Source: Pseudomonas sp. BN102 (lineage in GTDB: Bacteria; Pseudomonadota; Gammaproteobacteria; Pseudomonadales; Pseudomonadaceae). From it: 64,000 nucleotides of DNA. A program made the translations under genes and the position numbers. Shown piece by piece: positions 21,481-31,949 of the stretch (positions are counted from its first letter, which is position 1; each line of letters begins with the position of its first letter). The stretch lies in contig NZ_SSON01000029.1 in assembly GCF_029871245.1 (NCBI RefSeq), positions 1-64,000 of the forward strand, in the 5' to 3' direction. Under the pieces are notes generated by a model. That model did not search any database. It was not told where the DNA came from and saw only the letters and a list, made by a program, of their open reading frames with translations.

Positions 21481-22728
21481 TTATCCCAGGCGCAGGCGGC
21501 CAGCGCCCACCAGCCAGCTGTACACCACATAGAGGATCAGGGTGGCGAACAGCAGCATGCCGCCCAGGGCCGTGGCCATACCCCAGTTGATGGTGGTGTT
21601 GGTGAAGAAGGCGACGAAGTAGCTGACCATCTGGTCGTTCGGGCTACCCAGCAGCGCCGGGGTGATGTAGTAGCCGATGGACAGGATGAACACCAGCAGG
21701 CACCCGGCGCCGACGCCGGCCACGGTCTGCGGGAAGTACACCTTCCAGAAGCTGGCGAAGGGGTGGCATCCGAGGGAGATCGCTGCCCGCATATAGCTGG
21801 GGGAGATGCCCTTCATCACGCTGTAGATGGGCAGGATCATGAACGGCAGCATGATGTGCACCATGGCGATGTAGACGCCGGTGCGGTTGAACACCAACTG
21901 CAGCGGCTGGTCGATCAGACCCAGCTTCATCAGCGCGCCGTTGATCAGGCCGCCGGACTGCAGCAGCACGATCCAGGCCGCCACCCGTACCAGGATCGAC
22001 GTCCAGAACGGCAGCAGCACCAGGATCATCAGCAGATTGCTCTGGCGGGTCGGCAGGTTGGCCAGCAGGTAGGCCAGTGGGTAGGCCAGCAGCAGGCAGA
22101 TCACGGTGATCACCGCGCCCATCCAGAAAGTGCGGGCGAAGATGTCCAGGTAGATGGCCTGGTCCGGGGTGGCCGGCGCCAGCTCGCCAAGGTCGTCGAT
22201 ACGATGGTCGAGGGAGGCCAGCAGGTAATAGGGGGTCAGGTGGCTGGCGTTGCGGCGGATTGCCTGCCAATAGGCCGGGTCGCCCCAGCGCTCGTCCAGT
22301 CCTTCCAGCGCCTCCTTGTAGGAAGCCGGCTCGGTTTTGAACGGCAAGGCGCGGGCGGTCTTGGCCATCAGGCTGCGGTAGCCGGCCAGTTCCATGTTCA
22401 GGCGCTTGGAAAGGTCGCCTATGGTCTGGTTCTTGCGCGCCGCGGCGAGGTCTTCGGCCAGGGCCTTGTACACGGGCTCGGCGGGCAGCGCCTTGCCGTC
22501 CCAACTGGAGATGGCGTCGACGGTGCGTGGCATGGAACCGACCACTTCCGGGTTGTTCACACTCTTGTAGAGCAGCGCGCCGATGGGCACCAGGAAGGTC
22601 AGCAGGAGGAAAATCAGCAGCGGCAGGATCAGCGCCTGGGACTTCAGGCGGTTCATCCGCTCCGCTCGGGCGAGGCGCTGCTTGAGGCTGGGGCCGGCGA
22701 CCTCGTTCAGGGGCACTGCAGTGGCCAT
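21481..22728 (-). CDS. agtC: ABC transporter permease AgtC (PotB/PotH type)
   Basis: Permease of 415 residues, larger than PotB-type subunits (about 285-310) because roughly 150 residues of soluble, probably periplasmic sequence (about residues 55-200) follow the first membrane segment. The rest is a standard BPD_transp_1 domain with the EAA loop (MRAAISLGCHPFASFWKVYFPQ). This long form is typical of the family branch found with AgtD. It is separated from agtB by a strong hairpin. Confidence 0.88.
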   Translation of the reverse strand: MATAVPLNEVAGPSLKQRLARAERMNRLKSQALILPLLIFLLLTFLVPIGALLYKSVNNPEVVGSMPRTVDAISSWDGKALPAEPVYKALAEDLAAARKNQTIGDLSKRLNMELAGYRSLMAKTARALPFKTEPASYKEALEGLDERWGDPAYWQAIRRNASHLTPYYLLASLDHRIDDLGELAPATPDQAIYLDIFARTFWMGAVITVICLLLAYPLAYLLANLPTRQSNLLMILVLLPFWTSILVRVAAWIVLLQSGGLINGALMKLGLIDQPLQLVFNRTGVYIAMVHIMLPFMILPIYSVMKGISPSYMRAAISLGCHPFASFWKVYFPQTVAGVGAGCLLVFILSIGYYITPALLGSPNDQMVSYFVAFFTNTTINWGMATALGGMLLFATLILYVVYSWLVGAGRLRLG

Positions 22729-22804
22729 GGCGAACTCCGTTGGAACAGGGTTGGACTTTCGGCCCCGTAGGGCCAGGGTGAGGAGATGCGTCCCTCACCC
22801 CCGG

Positions 22805-22827
22805 CCCCTCTCCCGGAGGGAGAGGGG
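22805..22827. repeat. perfect 10-bp intercistronic hairpin between agtB and agtC
   Basis: CCCCTCTCCC (22805-22814) and GGGAGAGGGG (22818-22827) form a perfect stem with a 3-nt loop, 13 bp after the agtB stop. There is no T-run, so it is not a terminator; it resembles the REP-like stems that protect the 3' end of binding-protein mRNAs. Confidence 0.75.
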
Positions 22828-22840
22828 AGTAAAAGCAGCC

Positions 22841-23872
22841 TTACTTGGCCGCCCAGGAATTGAAGCGCTGCTCCAGTTGCTCGCCGTAGTCAGCCCAGAA
22901 GGTGACGTCCATGGCGACCTGGTCCTTGATGTTTTCCGGAGTGGTCGGCATGTCCTTCAGCAGGGCCTTGTCCAGCAGCGGCACCGCCTGGGTGTTGGCC
23001 GGGCCATAGGCGATGTTCTCGGAGTAGGTCTTCTGCTGCTCGGGCTTGACCGAGTAGGCGATGAACTCCTTGGCCTTGTCCGCATCCTTGGCGCCCTTCG
23101 GGATGGCCCAGGAGTCGAAGTCGTAGATGCCGCCGTTCCATACCACCTTCAGGTTGCTCTCCTTCTGCACGGCGGCGATGCGGCCGTTGTAGGCGGAGCT
23201 CATGACCACGTCACCGGAGGCGAGGAACTGCGGCGGCTGGGCGCCGGCTTCCCACCACTGGATGCTCGGCTTGATCTGGTCGAGCTTCTTGAAGGCGCGG
23301 TCCTGGCCTTCCTTGGTGGCGAGCACGCTGTAGACGTCCTTCGGCGCGACGCCGTCGGCCATCAGGGCGAACTCCAGGGTGTACTTGGCGCCCTTGCGCA
23401 GGCCGCGCTTGCCGGGGAATTTCTCTACATCCCAGAAATCCGCCCAGCTGGTGGGCGCGCTCTTCAGCTTGTCGGCGTTGTAGGCCAGCACGGTGGACCA
23501 CACGAAGAAGCCTACACCGCAGGGCTGGATGGCACCGGGCACGAAGTCTTCGGCCTTGCCGAACTGGGCCGCGTCGAGCTCTTCGAACAGGCCTTCATCG
23601 CAACCGCGGGACAGTTCGGGCGACTCCACTTCCACCAGGTTCCAGGACACGCTGTTGGTGTCGACCATGGCTTTCACCTTGGCCATCTCGCCGTTGTATT
23701 CGCCAGCGATGATCTTGTTGCCGGTGCTCTTCTGGTAAGGCTCGTAGAAGGCCTTGACCTGGGCGTTCTTGTTGGCGCCGCCGAAGGACACCACGGTCAG
23801 GTCGGCGGCCATGGCCTGGGCGGCGCAGGCCAACCCGAGGGCGATGGCGGTGAGTTTCAGGGATTTCGACAT
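22841..23872 (-). CDS. agtB: periplasmic substrate-binding protein AgtB
   Basis: Type 2 periplasmic binding protein, 343 residues, with a clean signal peptide (MSKSLKLTAIALGLACAAQA, cleavage before ADLTVV). The mature protein has the SBP_bac_8/PotD-like fold (GEYNGEMAKVKAMV, NLVEVESPELSRGC, SSAYNGRIAAV). I chose the ATG at 23872; a GTG five codons upstream overlaps the GGAGA ribosome site. By synteny it binds four-aminobutyrate/five-aminovalerate. Confidence 0.87.
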   Translation of the reverse strand: MSKSLKLTAIALGLACAAQAMAADLTVVSFGGANKNAQVKAFYEPYQKSTGNKIIAGEYNGEMAKVKAMVDTNSVSWNLVEVESPELSRGCDEGLFEELDAAQFGKAEDFVPGAIQPCGVGFFVWSTVLAYNADKLKSAPTSWADFWDVEKFPGKRGLRKGAKYTLEFALMADGVAPKDVYSVLATKEGQDRAFKKLDQIKPSIQWWEAGAQPPQFLASGDVVMSSAYNGRIAAVQKESNLKVVWNGGIYDFDSWAIPKGAKDADKAKEFIAYSVKPEQQKTYSENIAYGPANTQAVPLLDKALLKDMPTTPENIKDQVAMDVTFWADYGEQLEQRFNSWAAK

Positions 23873-23921
23873 TGTTATTTTCTCCACAGTGCAGGGTTGC
23901 TAATGCCTTGGTGCCGCCGCG

Positions 23922-25031
23922 TCATTCCGCCAGAAGCGGGTCCAGAGCGCGGACGTGCTCCACTTGCCAGCCGAGCGGCACCACATCGCCTACCGCCAGT
24001 GCGGGGTCGAGCTCAGCAATAGGTTGCTTGACGAAGAAGTCGGGCTTGCCGCAGACCTCCATGCGGATACGCACGTGGTCGCCCAGGTAGATGAACTCGG
24101 CGACGCGCCCGGAGAAGCGGTTGACGCAGCTCTCGCTGTGGCCATTGAGACGCACACGCTCCGGACGGATAGACAGGGTCACCTGCTCACCCGGCTGGCC
24201 GACGTTGATCGCCAGCGCCTCGACCTTCTCGCCACGGGCCAGGCGCACCACGCAACGGTCGCCCTCGCGGCTTTCCAGCTGGCCATTGAGGCGGTTGTTC
24301 TCACCGATGAAGTTAGCCACGAAGGTGTTGCGCGGCAGCTCGTAGAGCTCGCGCGGCGGGGCGATCTGCTGGATCTCGCCCTGATGGAACACCGCCACCC
24401 GGTCGGACATGGTCAGAGCTTCACCCTGGTCGTGGGTCACGTAGACCACGGTGACGCCGAGGCGCTGATGGATGTGCTTGATTTCCATCTGCATGTGCTC
24501 GCGCAGCTGCTTGTCCAGGGCGCCGAGGGGTTCGTCCATCAGCACCAGCTGCGGCTCGAACACCAGGGCACGAGCCAGGGCCACGCGCTGCTGCTGGCCG
24601 CCGGAAAGCTGGCCGGGATAGCGGTTGCGGAAGGCGTCCAGCTGGACCATGGACAGCGCGCGCTTGACCCGCTCGCTGGCGTCGGTCTTGCTCAGGCCGC
24701 GCACCGAGAGCGGGAAGGCCAGGTTCTCGGCCACCGTCATATGCGGGAAGAGCGCGTAGTTCTGGAACACCATGCCGATGTCGCGCTTGTGCGGGGGCAC
24801 GTTGTTGATCGAGCGACCGCCCAGCAGGATCTCGCCGTTGGTGGGGGTCTCGAACCCGGCGAGCATCATCAGGCTGGTGGTCTTGCCGGAGCCGGACGGC
24901 CCGAGCAGGGTGAGGAACTCGCCTTTGCGAATGTCCAGGTTGAGGTCTTTGACGATCAGGGTCTCGCCGTCGTAGCTCTTCTGTACGCCGCGAAAGCTGA
25001 CCAGGATGTCGCTGCCTTTTGAATCGGCCAT
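23922..25031 (-). CDS. agtA: ABC transporter ATP-binding protein AgtA
   Basis: PotA-type ATPase of 369 residues. Walker A is GPSGSGKTT (44-52), the signature LSGGQ is at 142-146, Walker B is LVLMDEP (162-168), and a TOBE domain fills the C-terminal third (about 280-365). First gene of agtABCD; the 151-bp gap upstream to agtR holds a perfect inverted repeat that could bind AgtR. Confidence 0.9.
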   Translation of the reverse strand: MADSKGSDILVSFRGVQKSYDGETLIVKDLNLDIRKGEFLTLLGPSGSGKTTSLMMLAGFETPTNGEILLGGRSINNVPPHKRDIGMVFQNYALFPHMTVAENLAFPLSVRGLSKTDASERVKRALSMVQLDAFRNRYPGQLSGGQQQRVALARALVFEPQLVLMDEPLGALDKQLREHMQMEIKHIHQRLGVTVVYVTHDQGEALTMSDRVAVFHQGEIQQIAPPRELYELPRNTFVANFIGENNRLNGQLESREGDRCVVRLARGEKVEALAINVGQPGEQVTLSIRPERVRLNGHSESCVNRFSGRVAEFIYLGDHVRIRMEVCGKPDFFVKQPIAELDPALAVGDVVPLGWQVEHVRALDPLLAE

Positions 25032-25139
25032 AACCGCACCTTTGTTTTTGTGTCTGCCGTAGGGGAAAGCCTAGAGAAGGCGGCAAAGCACGCAAATCGG
25101 GCGGTATGAGAGATTGCTATAAGGCTTAGAGAGGATTTC

Positions 25140-25159
25140 TTGTAGGGATCGCCCTACAA
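25140..25159. promoter_or_regulatory. candidate AgtR operator
   Basis: TTGTAGGG (25140-25147) and CCCTACAA (25152-25159) form a perfect inverted repeat with a 4-bp centre, between the agtR stop and the agtA start. It has no T-run and so is not an obvious terminator. A possible agtA promoter, TTTGCG-17 bp-TAGGCT on the minus strand (-35 at 25091-25096), lies about 44 bp downstream of it, a normal distance for an activator. The link to AgtR is inference. Confidence 0.45.
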
Positions 25160-25182
25160 ATCAGAGAGCCATTGTCGGACAT

Positions 25183-25812
25183 TCACAGCAACTTGTGCTC
25201 GACGGCGTATTTCACCAGGTCCGCCACCGAGTGCAGACCGAGCTTCTGCATCAATCTCGCCTTGTGAGTACTCACGGTCTTGCTGCTGACCGCCAGCTGC
25301 TGGGCGATCTCGTTCACCCCTTCGCCACGCACCAGGCGCTCGAACACCGAGAACTCCCGCTCCGAGAGCAGGGTGTGGGCGGGTCGTGCGTCAGTCAGGC
25401 CAACCTCGAAGACCATGCGGTCGGCCAGCTCAGGGTCTATGTAGCGGCCACCGGACGCCACCTTGCGGATGGCCGTGAGCAGCAGCGCCGGGTCGCTGTC
25501 CTTGGTGGCGTAGCCGGCGGCGCCGATTTTCAGCGCCCGCGCCGCCATCTGCGCCTCGTCGTGCATGGACAGCACCAGTACCGCCGGTGGGTTGCTCAGC
25601 GCGCGGATTCGCGGAATGGCTTCCAGGCCGTTGACGCCGGGCATGGAGATATCCAGCAGCACCACCTCGCAGGGCGTCTGCCGCAGGGTTTCCAGCAACT
25701 GCTCGCCATTGGCCGCCTCGCCCGCGACGCAGAGGTCCTTGGCCAGGCCGATGAGCTGCTTGATGCCTTCGCGGACGATGGTGTGGTCTTCAGCCACCAG
25801 TACTCGGATCAC
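25183..25812 (-). CDS. agtR: LuxR/NarL-family response regulator AgtR
   Basis: Two-component response regulator of 209 residues. The receiver domain has the acidic pair E8/D9, phospho-acceptor D54 (VLLDISMPG) and K104-region; the C-terminal LuxR helix-turn-helix contains LLSEREFSVFERLVRGEG and AVSSKTVSTHKARLMQKL. It starts with GTG overlapping the agtS stop (GTGA). Identified as AgtR because of its position between the sensor gene and agtABCD. Confidence 0.88.
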   Translation of the reverse strand: MIRVLVAEDHTIVREGIKQLIGLAKDLCVAGEAANGEQLLETLRQTPCEVVLLDISMPGVNGLEAIPRIRALSNPPAVLVLSMHDEAQMAARALKIGAAGYATKDSDPALLLTAIRKVASGGRYIDPELADRMVFEVGLTDARPAHTLLSEREFSVFERLVRGEGVNEIAQQLAVSSKTVSTHKARLMQKLGLHSVADLVKYAVEHKLL

Positions 25813-28199
25813 GCCACTTTCTCCTTATCCAATGCCACGCGGACGCAGAGGGTGGTGCCCTCTCCGGGTTGACTGTCGATCTGCAGGTTGCCGCCCAACA
25901 TCAGCACGCGCTCGCGCATACCCACCAGGCCGAAGGAACTGCCACGCCCGGCGTTGGTGTCGAAGCCCCGGCCGTCGTCGCTGATGCGCAGGCAGAGCAT
26001 GCCGTCTTCTTCGCACAGGCGAACCGCCACAGTATGCGCCTCGGCATGGCGCATGACATTGGTCAGGGCTTCCTGCAGCACGCGGAACAGGCCAACCGCC
26101 TTGGCGTCGGAGAGCTGCGGCAGCTGCTCCGGCACTTCCACCAGACAGGGGATCTGGGTGCGTGCTTCGAAGCGCCGGGCCTGCCACTCGATGGCCGAGG
26201 CGATGCCGGCGTCGAGGATGGGCGGGCGCAGGGCGGTGGCCACGTCACGCACCAATTGGAACAGCTGGGCGATCAGGCGCTTCATACTCTCCAGGCGCTC
26301 GCGCAGTCCGGCGTCGAGGCCGGCGAAGGCCAGTTCGCACATGGAGGTTTCCAGCTTGAGCACGGTGAGCACCTGGCCCAGTTCGTCGTGCACCTCGCGG
26401 GCAATACGCGCCTTCTCCTCCTCGCGCACGCTTTCCAGGTGCGCCGACAGCTCGCGCAATTGGGCTCGCGAGGCCCCCAGTTCCAGCTCGATCTGCTTGT
26501 TCTCGGTAATGTCCCAGACCACGCCGTCCCAGATCGCCCGGCCGTCCTCGAAGACCCGCGCGCTGGCCTTGATGTCAGCCCAGCGCAACTGCCCGTCGCG
26601 GGTGAGGATGCGCCCCTGCCAGTGCCAATCGCGGTCGGCGCCCAGCGCCGCCTGCTGGCTTGCCCAGTAGCTGTCGCGGTCCTCCGGGTGGACCAGGCCG
26701 CGGATGCCGCGCCCGGTGTCGAGCAATTCGCTGGCGCTGTAGCCCACAAGCCCCTCGCTGCCCTCGCCGATGAAGGCGAAGTCGGCGGGCACTCCGGCCT
26801 TGCGCCGCTCCAGTCGGAACACAAGGCCGGGCACGTTGGAGGCGATACCCTTCAGGCGGGCTTCACTTTCCTCCACGGCCTCGCGGGCGCGGCGCCGTTC
26901 GGTGGCGTCGGAGAGAAACACCACCAGGTACTCCGAGGAGCCGAAGCGCAGGAAGCTCAGGGACACATCGGCCGGCAGCCAGCCGCCGTCCGGGCGCAGG
27001 CAGCGCGTCTCGAAGCTCAACGGGCCTTCGTCGCTGTTGCGGGCACGGCGCCAGAGGTTGAGCCAGCGGTCCATGCTCAGTTCCGGCTCGAAGTCCGCCA
27101 GCGGCCGGTCCGCCAGGCTGCCGGCTGCATAACCCAGCATCTGTTCGGCGGCGCGGTTGGCGTAGCGCACATGGCTGTCCCAGTTGACCCACAGGATGCC
27201 CAGGGTGCTGTGGTCGATGGAGAACTGGGTGAGGCGCAGGGCTTCCTCGGCCGCCTCGCGCAGTTGCAGGGCGTGGCGCGCGTCCAGCAGTTGCCGCTCC
27301 AGACCACGGCGCTGGCGGCGCAGCCAGGCGATGACGGCGGCGGCGGTCAGCAGCAGTGCGCCCAGCAGCAGACTGAGGTTCTGCCAGAAGCCGGCGGACT
27401 CGCCCAGGCGCGAGTACTTGGGTTGTAGCCAGCGCTCGTGGAGCAGGTCCAGGTCCTTGGGCGGCAGGCTGCGCATGGCGAGGTCGATGATGGCCGCCAG
27501 TTCCGGCCAGTCCCGCCTCGACGCGATCCGCAGCAGCTGCGGGAAGCCGATATCCCCGACTACCGCCAGCCCGGCGAACTCCTGCTCGCGGGACAGGCGG
27601 CTGAGCTGGGCTTCGTCCAGCACGGCATAGCGCACCTGCTCGGCGAGCAACGCCTGCAGAGCATGGCGTTCGCTGGCCATGGGTTTCAGGTTGAGATTGG
27701 AATAGGTCGCGCGCAGGTAATCGGCCACCGCACTGGGCTGGCGCACCGCGACGGGCGAAGTGGCGTCGAGCTGTTCGAGATCCACCGCCGCGCTGCCGTC
27801 ACGTTCGCCCACCAGCAGCTGCGAGACGCGCATGTAAGGATCGGAGAAGAGCCAGAGGCGCAGGCCGGCTGGGGTCTGGACAAGGCCGGGGGCAAGGTCG
27901 ATCTGCCCGGCGCGCAGGGCCTGATCCAGTTCGCCCTGGCTGTCGTAGGTGCGCCAGACCAGCTCCACGCCCATGGCCCCGGCCAACCAATTCATCAGCT
28001 CGACATTGGCCCCGGAGAGCTGCTGCAGTCGCCTGTCCAGCTGGACGTAGGGCGCTTGCAACAGGGCGCCGACGCGCAGCTGGCCGTGGGCCTCCAGCCA
28101 TTGCCGCTGGCCGTCGTCGAGGGGCAACGGGGTCGGTGCCGCCAACGCGGGAATCGCCAGGCAGCAGGCGAACAGCAGGGAGAAAAGCGCACGGATCAT
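25809..28199 (-). CDS. agtS: sensor histidine kinase AgtS with periplasmic SBP_bac_3 domain
   Basis: Membrane sensor of 796 residues. A signal peptide (MIRALFSLLFACCLAIPALA) is followed by a bacterial extracellular solute-binding (SBP_bac_3) domain of about 220 residues, a membrane segment (about 275-293), two PAS domains with a PAC region, and a HisKA_3/HATPase_c kinase. The phospho-acceptor is the His of IAREVHDELGQ (about 603); the N box EALTNVMRHA and the G box DDGRGFD are intact. I chose the ATG at 28199 because the signal peptide begins there. The ligand is presumably the amino acid carried by AgtABCD. Confidence 0.88.
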   Translation of the reverse strand: MIRALFSLLFACCLAIPALAAPTPLPLDDGQRQWLEAHGQLRVGALLQAPYVQLDRRLQQLSGANVELMNWLAGAMGVELVWRTYDSQGELDQALRAGQIDLAPGLVQTPAGLRLWLFSDPYMRVSQLLVGERDGSAAVDLEQLDATSPVAVRQPSAVADYLRATYSNLNLKPMASERHALQALLAEQVRYAVLDEAQLSRLSREQEFAGLAVVGDIGFPQLLRIASRRDWPELAAIIDLAMRSLPPKDLDLLHERWLQPKYSRLGESAGFWQNLSLLLGALLLTAAAVIAWLRRQRRGLERQLLDARHALQLREAAEEALRLTQFSIDHSTLGILWVNWDSHVRYANRAAEQMLGYAAGSLADRPLADFEPELSMDRWLNLWRRARNSDEGPLSFETRCLRPDGGWLPADVSLSFLRFGSSEYLVVFLSDATERRRAREAVEESEARLKGIASNVPGLVFRLERRKAGVPADFAFIGEGSEGLVGYSASELLDTGRGIRGLVHPEDRDSYWASQQAALGADRDWHWQGRILTRDGQLRWADIKASARVFEDGRAIWDGVVWDITENKQIELELGASRAQLRELSAHLESVREEEKARIAREVHDELGQVLTVLKLETSMCELAFAGLDAGLRERLESMKRLIAQLFQLVRDVATALRPPILDAGIASAIEWQARRFEARTQIPCLVEVPEQLPQLSDAKAVGLFRVLQEALTNVMRHAEAHTVAVRLCEEDGMLCLRISDDGRGFDTNAGRGSSFGLVGMRERVLMLGGNLQIDSQPGEGTTLCVRVALDKEKVA

Positions 28200-28333
28200 C
28201 GAGGACCAACCGCAAAGGGGTAAACAGCCGACATACCTTACTCCAGCTGCAACCCACCATGCGAAGGCTCGGCCTGACAAATGCCGGGCGTGCCATTAGG
28301 CTCCTCTGTCTCAGCTCGACCAGGAATCCCCAG

Positions 28334-29353
28334 ATGCTTCGCGCCCTTTGCCCGACTCTCGTGGCCATTTACCTCGCCCTGCTACCTGCCTCCCCTGCCC
28401 TACTTGCGGCGGAGGCAACCACCGCCACGGACACGCAGCCGCTTCCTCCCGTGGAACGCGCGCCGCTGGAGGAGCGCAGCCAGGAAGATGCCGCTAGCCT
28501 GGAGCGCCAATTGCCGAGCCGGGAGCAACAACGGTTGCGGGCGGGCGAGGATAGTTTCCTGGCGCTGTGGCGGCCGGCCAATGTCAGTGATCCCGGCGGT
28601 CTCCTGATCCTGCTGCCCGGGGAAGGCGAGAGCGCAGACTGGCCGCAAGCCATCGGCCCGTTGCGGCGCAGGTTGCCGAACTCCGGCTGGAGCACCCTGA
28701 GCCTGACCCTGCCCGACCCCAGCGGCGATCCGTTGCCACCACGTCCGTTCAAGACCGAAGAGCCGAGCAAGACCGAGCCTGCCGTGAACCCCGAGAAGGC
28801 CGCGGAAGAAGGCCCGGCCAACACCGAGCAGGCGGGCAGTGCCGAGCCCGACACCGACCCGGCACCACCGCCACTCTCCCGCGATGCCATCCAGAAGGCC
28901 CAGACGGAAAGGGTGTTCGCCCGCATCGAGGCAGCCCTGGCCTTTGCCCGCCAGCAGCAGCCCAAGGCCATCGTGCTGCTCGGCCACGGCACGGGGGCCT
29001 TCTGGGCGGCGCAGTTTCTGGCGCTGAAGGAACCCAAGGACATCCGCAACCTCCTGTTGGTGGCGGCGGAACTACCGGCGGGATACGAGCCTGCATTGGA
29101 GGATTCGCTGTCGGAACTCAAGCTGGCCACCGGCGACTTCTACTACAAAGACCAGCCCACCGACCGCGATTCCGCCCTACGCCGGCTGCATGCCAGCAAA
29201 CGGCAGAAGCACCCGGCCTACCTGCAGATCGCCATGAAGGGCCTGCCGGGCGACCGCGCCACCGAGCAGGAACAGCTGATACGGCGGATTCGGGGCTGGC
29301 TCAGCCTGCACTTGCAAGCCGCCGACGGGCAAGGCACCGCGCCTGGGGGCTGA
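28334..29353 (+). CDS. DUF3530 family exported protein
   Basis: 339-residue protein with an N-terminal signal peptide (MLRALCPTLVAIYLALLPAS, then ALLAAEA) and an alpha/beta-hydrolase-like body: LLILLPGEGESADW, a long Pro/Glu-rich insert near residues 135-180 (TEEPSKTEPAVNPEKAAEEG) and VLLGHGTGAFWAAQFLA, where a nucleophile-elbow Ser is replaced by Thr (GHGTG). DUF3530 has no established role. I place the start at 28334 since earlier in-frame codons lack a signal peptide and run into the agtS promoter region. Confidence 0.82.
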   Translation: MLRALCPTLVAIYLALLPASPALLAAEATTATDTQPLPPVERAPLEERSQEDAASLERQLPSREQQRLRAGEDSFLALWRPANVSDPGGLLILLPGEGESADWPQAIGPLRRRLPNSGWSTLSLTLPDPSGDPLPPRPFKTEEPSKTEPAVNPEKAAEEGPANTEQAGSAEPDTDPAPPPLSRDAIQKAQTERVFARIEAALAFARQQQPKAIVLLGHGTGAFWAAQFLALKEPKDIRNLLLVAAELPAGYEPALEDSLSELKLATGDFYYKDQPTDRDSALRRLHASKRQKHPAYLQIAMKGLPGDRATEQEQLIRRIRGWLSLHLQAADGQGTAPGG

Positions 29354-29360
29354 CAGGGCT

Positions 29361-30128
29361 TCAGCGGAAACCGTGGCGCTCGCGGATCAGGTTGTAGGCA
29401 TTGTGCAGCTCGCGCGTGCGATCGGTCGCGGCGCGCACCAGGGCCGGGCTGGCGCCTGAGCCGGCAAGCTTGTCCGGGTGGTTCTGGCTGAGCAGTCGGC
29501 GGTAGGCGCGCTTGATCACCGCCGGCTCGCAATCGGCTGTCACTCCCAGCAGGGTGAGTGCATCCTTGTAGCCGCTGCCACGCCTGAGCGGCAGTCCATG
29601 GGGCAGATCGTAGCCAGCGCCCAGCGCCTCCACCTGCGACGCCGAACGCCCCAACCAATGGCCCCATTGGAGGATGAGCTGGCGCTCATGCTGGCCAATA
29701 CGCCCGTCAGCTGCGGCCAACTGCCAGCAACTGCGCAGCAGGCGTTCGACGCTCGAGCGATCGTGGCGCAGCTGCCTCAGCGAAATCTCCAGCTTGTCGC
29801 CGCCGGCCTTGCCGCGGTTGAAGGCGGCTATCGCCCGCCGGGTGCCGGCGTCATCCAGACCGAGCCGTTTCATCTCGGAGCGCGCTTGTTGGATATGCGC
29901 TTCCTCCACCCGTCCATCGCTCTTGGCCAGGCGCCCAAGAAGGATGAACAGCAGGTCCTGCTGGTCGATGGCCGATTCGCCACGCACGCGGGCGCGCAGG
30001 GCGCTCCAGGAGTCCAGCTGCAGCTTCCGATCCAGCACATGCCCCAGCAGACCGCCCAGCAGGGCGCCGGGAATGCTCGCGAGGGCGAGTCCTGCTGCGG
30101 CGCCGATCAGGGTAGCCGGCCAGACCAA
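29361..30128 (-). CDS. djlA: co-chaperone DjlA (TerB plus J domain)
   Basis: Membrane-anchored DnaJ-like protein, 255 residues. One N-terminal glycine-rich membrane segment (about 5-30), a TerB-like domain (about 55-150) and a C-terminal J domain with the HPD tripeptide (NHPDK). It stimulates DnaK ATPase. The start appears to be TTG (30126-30128): a GGAGG lies six bases before it and no ATG is available. It follows murU by one base, so expression is probably coupled. Confidence 0.9.
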   Translation of the reverse strand: MVWPATLIGAAAGLALASIPGALLGGLLGHVLDRKLQLDSWSALRARVRGESAIDQQDLLFILLGRLAKSDGRVEEAHIQQARSEMKRLGLDDAGTRRAIAAFNRGKAGGDKLEISLRQLRHDRSSVERLLRSCWQLAAADGRIGQHERQLILQWGHWLGRSASQVEALGAGYDLPHGLPLRRGSGYKDALTLLGVTADCEPAVIKRAYRRLLSQNHPDKLAGSGASPALVRAATDRTRELHNAYNLIRERHGFR

Positions 30129-30129
30129 C

Positions 30130-31823
<1,694 letters not shown>

Positions 31824-31949
31824 CGGGTGGTCTCCGGCGGCGCTAGCCGTTGTGCGGGTCATGCTTTATTATCCAGCATCTTTTTCAGCCCATCGAGAGG
31901 CGTGCGGCCCCAGCGGGCCGAAGGCGCGCAGGAAGCCCGGACTAACAAG

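Noticed and set aside
31840-31880. Shared divergent promoter of amgK and lptD, including a sigmaE-type site
   Set aside because: A TATTAT/GATAAT element is visible, but no -35 box fits on either strand and no GAACTT-type box was found.
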